Source: Zopfochytrium polystomum (lineage: Eukaryota > Chytridiomycota > Chytridiomycetes > Chytridiales > Chytridiaceae). From it: a stretch of 64,000 nucleotides of DNA. The DNA lies in contig JAIVFJ010000210.1 of the NCBI GenBank assembly GCA_025765615.1, positions 47,917-111,916 of the forward strand, in the 5' to 3' direction. This document shows, in pieces, positions 60,643 to 64,000 of this stretch (positions are counted from its first letter, which is position 1; each line of letters opens with the position of its first letter). The position numbers and the translations under genes were made by a program. Under the pieces are notes generated by a model, which ran no database searches, had not been told where the DNA came from, and worked only from the letters and a program-made list of their open reading frames with translations.

Positions 60643-61368
60643 GGGAGGAGAAATTCGTGCAGAAACAGGGGTGGGAATACCCCCGCTCCGTTTTATCGTT
60701 TTGAAACAGAAAGAAGAGTAGCGGTGGAGATGCTCAAACTGGTGTCAGGGGCGATTCGAACGTCGAGTTCGAGGAGCACCGCACGGGGAACAAAACAAAA
60801 TTTGCTTTTTGCGTGGGAAAATTGGGGCACCTTTCTCGTCAGTCAAACGCGAGAAATGCTGGTGTGCTGCATCTATTCCTTCTCTTTCGAGGCTTTAACC
60901 TTCCAATCAGAGAAAGATGGGGACGTTGATCTTCCCCTTCTTTCTTTCGCCCAATCAAGCCGCCGAAAGGAGGGCTGAGGCAACTGATGCTGCGGCGGTG
61001 AGGGTGTCATAACATCCCTCAAAGTCTTCTCGATGGCGTGACGGCGGGTGGCGCATTGGCGATGGCATCACCTCTTCTTGTGCCGGCGGATACCGGGCAT
61101 TCCGTCCCTCAGCCGCAGGATTCTTTCCAATTGAATCTGTCCGCGCCTCCCTTTGGCCCACGTCGCGAAACTCATTACCAAGGAGAAAGCCCGTTATCTG
61201 TTCATCCGAGTTGTCCCTGAGACAACAAGAAACCTCCAACTCAATTGCAAAATCCAATGCCCGCGAAAAGTTCCGCCGTCTCCACTTTCAACTCAAACTT
61301 AACCCTGAGCGCATCGTCTTTCCTCACTAAATCGACAATAGGTAATCGTCGTTCTGGTCGCAGCCCCA
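60643..61368. other. Gene-free stretch
   Basis: No recognisable gene or RNA on either strand. Confidence 0.4.
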
Positions 61369-61830
61369 TCAGCATCTCCGCTTCTTCGGGCATGAGACCG
61401 CCGTAATCTCCAACTCCTCCTCCGTGAGCAACTCCAGAAAGGTTCCCCTATGCGCCCGCCCACGCGGCCGCCTCCGACTTTGCAGCCTCCGCACCTTCGC
61501 CGCCGCCGCCGCCGCCGCCGCCGCCCTGACCATCCTCTCCCGCGTCGCCTCTTCGGCCGCACGGATATTTGACTGGTTCTCCAGACGACTGGTGGGGTCG
61601 ACTGCTCCACCGGAACCGCTCCGCAAGCGCCCGCCACGCCTTCATTTCGACTTGACGCCGGCTTCTTCAGCGGCTTCAGCGGCGCGAGCTTTCTCCTGGC
61701 TGGGCACCGCGTTTCTGCGATATCTTGGTCCCATCGGCGGCCCGCGCCGCGTCCTTCCTTGCTTTGGAAGCCGCCTTTTTCTCGGAAATTGTCTCCTCGA
61801 ACGGCCTCGTTGAGTTTGTGAGCAACTCAC
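61369..61830 (-). other. Possible Ala/Arg-rich protein, low support
   Basis: Minus frames contain SKARKDAARAADGTKISQKR and, separately, LENQSNIRAAEEATRERMVR followed by an Ala9 run (GCC repeats at 61498-61527) and TFLELLTEEELEITAVS. They look like pieces of one charged, Ala-rich helical protein, but lie in different frames with no splice model. Confidence 0.2.
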
Positions 61831-62690
61831 TCGATTAAAAAGTTCAAAGATAAACGATCAGAAGACATGTGGCGCTCCAACAAATTGAACATATTCCCAC
61901 ACTACACCGAGAAGTACTCGACCCTAAATCCGCTGTCTTTGGTTGCTGGGCCCTGCTTCCAGGAGTTTTGGTCTCGGAAATCGTTGTTGCAAAAGTTGGA
62001 GAGGATCCTCAGCATCCCAACGAGGTTGTACGCGGGCGAGGGTTAGGCGAGGGAGGTTGTTTTTGCGTCTGACACGTTCGCCCATCGTTTCACTCACGAT
62101 CAGACCGCCCTGACCGAAAAACGGTGCTGAAGATAAGATCGATACGTGATGTGAGGTGTGGGAGTGGAAGCTGGTTGGACAGCATCACTCCTCGCACCTC
62201 CTGCGCGTTCCTAGCAGAAATCAATGCTCGAATTCAATCGTCCCCGCTTCACGCCTTTGCTCGTAGAGACATACAGTTGCTTGCTACGTACGGATCCTGC
62301 TCCCGGAAGGTCGCCTACACGTTTACACCTTTCTTGAAGGGGCGGCTGCAAAGCATTGTCGGACGATGGGTATGGGCCTTTCCATGTCACAGTCGCGCGG
62401 AACGGAAACATTGCATTCCCCACACAGATCCGGTAGCGCCCCAAAAAAGGAAAGCGATAAGACAAACGTTGGTTCTTATCGTCAAAGCCGCCCACACTCG
62501 CGCTTCTCAAGCACGCGCCTGCCTGACGAAAGGACGACGACGACAACGACGACGGACCACTACCTCGACGACGAGGCCACAGCGGTGGGGGGCCCATCGT
62601 TGGATCAAACTGCAAATTCTGGTCCCAGCATGGTTATGCTGAGTGTGGGAGATCGCTGGCAATCGCTAACATCCCCAGTATGATAGGCCG
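61831..62690. other. Gene-free stretch
   Basis: Several mid-size open frames overlap; none shows a domain or consistent start. Confidence 0.35.
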
Positions 62691-62699
62691 CATTGCACG

Positions 62700-64000
62700 C
62701 AAACTCCCGGCGCTGTCGCCAGCAAAAACCTGACCGTCCTCCGAGCGCTCGTCACTGCGATCGCAGCTGCATTGTCTTTTCACCAAATCGTCTGCGGCCA
62801 GCTTCTCCACAGGTGACAATCACTGTACTTAGCCCCGATAATTGGGCGCAGTGGCGATCCACGAGAGCGCATCAATTGAAGTGAACCTTCTTGCTTTTTG
62901 ATCGAGCAGATTCCGCCACCTATTCCGTCACCGGCCTCCCCTTCTCCTCCGCAGCCACCATCAACGGACAATATGCCGGATACATCCCAGCGGTAAGTGT
63001 CCGCGGGCTTGAAATGCCAACGATTGCCACTGAAACTCCTTCGCCACCCTCCCCTTCCCCAACCCAGCCAACATCCACGGACTCTGCGGCCCAGCTCTTC
63101 TACTGGTACTTGCCCTCGACCAACGCGACCTCCCAGGAGTTGGTCATATGGCTGAACGGCGGGCCAGGATGCTCTTCGCCTGATCGGGCTGTTTGAAGAA
63201 AACGGGCCCGTGCTGTTCCAGAACGACTCGACTATCGCGGAGAACAAGTACTCGTGGAACGCAGTCGCGAGCATGCTGTATGTGGACCAGCCGGTTGGTG
63301 CGGGGTTCTCGACGGGGGATACGGTGCCGTCGACAGCGGATGAGGTGTGTGTGATGTGTTGAAAGGGGCGCTGTCCAAAGGACGGATTTCTTGTGCTCCA
63401 ATCTCACGAACGATCTTGTCCCGTGCAAAAAAGGTTGTCGCAACGTTCCTGTCGTTCCTCGACAACTTTTACAAGGTCTTTCCAGCGCTGAAATCGTACA
63501 ACCTGTACATCACCGGCGAGTCCTTTGCTGGCTTTTTCATCCCCAACATTGCATACGGCCTCGTCAAGAACCCGCAGCTGTCGGACGGCTCCCTCGTCAA
63601 GCCTCAAAGGCATCTCCGTGTCCAACGGCTTGTACGATACGGCCGAATCAGAAGAGCTTTCAGAGTACGAAATTTGGGTTCTCCGTTACCGGTTGTTTGA
63701 CCACCTCCTCGCTATACCTTGAACCCTGCGTTCAGGCACGATCAACGACGTCGACTATCTTCGCGACTCCAACTTTTTCGACGCCGACACCGCCGCGCTC
63801 GGGAAGGCCGGCGCGATGGCGCAAAAGTGCCTGTACGCTACGCAGCAGAACGTATCGGGTATCTCATACCAGTAAGCTAGTCAAAAAAAAAAACTGATTC
63901 CCACTGCCTGATACTAACTTGGAGAAAGATGCGACATGACGGCGTACATCCAGCGCTGGGAGGCCGCCAACAACGTGGACAAGTGCGTATACGAGATCGA
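62700..64000 (+). CDS. Serine carboxypeptidase (S10, carboxypeptidase Y type), 5' part, two frame breaks
   Basis: Vacuolar or secreted carboxypeptidase; the 3' end lies outside the window. Exons seen: a signal-peptide-like first exon ending near 62819 (LTVLRALVTAIAAALSFHQI; exact start and phase unclear), about 62911-62992 (YSVTGLPFSSAATINGQYAG), 63068-63344, 63434 to about 63690, from about 63739, and from about 63929. Family motifs: WLNGGPGCSS, GLFEENGPVLF, MLYVDQPVGAGFS, YITGESFAG (nucleophile Ser), then CDMTAYIQRWEA. In two places one extra C breaks the frame: TCTTCGCCTGATCGG near 63178 and GTCAAGCCTCAAAGG near 63602. Removing either restores the conserved frame. Either sequence errors or a recent pseudogene. 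Confidence 0.8.

Noticed and set aside
60721..60790. tRNA gene (GTTCGAATCGCC on the minus strand)
   Set aside because: T-loop-like sequence but no matching acceptor strand and poor T-stem pairing.

Overview
This window is nuclear DNA of a fungus, most likely a chytrid (Chytridiomycota). Three things point there. Introns are short and GT-AG, many of them 60-180 nt. Genes are dense on both strands. Several gene groups belong to expanded families: proteins built from ankyrin-like 'LQWWKDSGL' repeats, secreted R-type lectins, LRR receptor-like proteins, FkbM-type methyltransferase-like proteins, and Ser/Thr-rich cell-surface proteins. No search could be run, so the taxonomic call is inference.

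Layout. 0-0.8 kb: 3' end of a fatty-acid/sterol hydroxylase. 1.1-4.6 kb: tandem pair of secreted ricin-B-type lectins; the first is damaged. 5.0-6.8 kb (-): LRR receptor-like gene whose LRRs sit on symmetric phase-2 exons. 7.0-13.1 kb: four head-to-tail ankyrin-like WW-repeat genes. 13.8-14.3 kb: a three-exon gene for a 72-residue secreted peptide. 14.9-19.8 kb: a duplicated block of decayed domain plus FkbM-like type II membrane protein. 20.5-25.0 kb: a Ty3/gypsy chromovirus with both LTRs. It is defective (two frame breaks, integrase core missing), and its LTRs carry long perfect heat-shock-element arrays. 27.8-28.3 kb (-): a stand-alone secreted copy of the lectins' N-terminal domain. 30.0-33.3 kb: two housekeeping genes, deoxyhypusine synthase and an IBA57-like Fe-S assembly factor, convergent. 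33.6-46.0 kb: a mosaic of segmental duplications holding surface-protein genes and pseudogenes, ankyrin-like genes and fragments, paired decayed secreted-protein genes, a decayed amino-acid permease and a secreted ADP-ribosyltransferase-like gene. 46.8-47.6 kb: six dispersed copies of a 25-27 bp motif in non-coding DNA. 48.4-50.8 kb: three genes for repeat, PY-motif and His-rich low-complexity proteins. 51.2-52.6 kb: decayed MULE/FAR1-type transposon. 52.8-54.0 kb: third FkbM-like gene. 54.6-56.3 kb (-): a large ankyrin-like gene. 57.6-58.1 kb: HSP20 with a heat-shock promoter. 59.5-60.6 kb: second ADP-ribosyltransferase-like gene, four exons. 62.7-64.0 kb: 5' part of a serine carboxypeptidase with two single-base frame breaks.

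How it fits together. Apart from translation-factor modification (deoxyhypusine), Fe-S assembly, HSP20 and lipid hydroxylation, most genes encode secreted or surface products, or repeat proteins likely to bind other proteins. The pattern of local duplication, tandem arrays, one-sided decay and scattered remnants is that of a fast-evolving accessory region. The best candidates for new biology are the heat-shock-element LTR, the dispersed repeat cluster at 46.8-47.6 kb, and the secreted ADP-ribosyltransferase-like proteins with basic tails.
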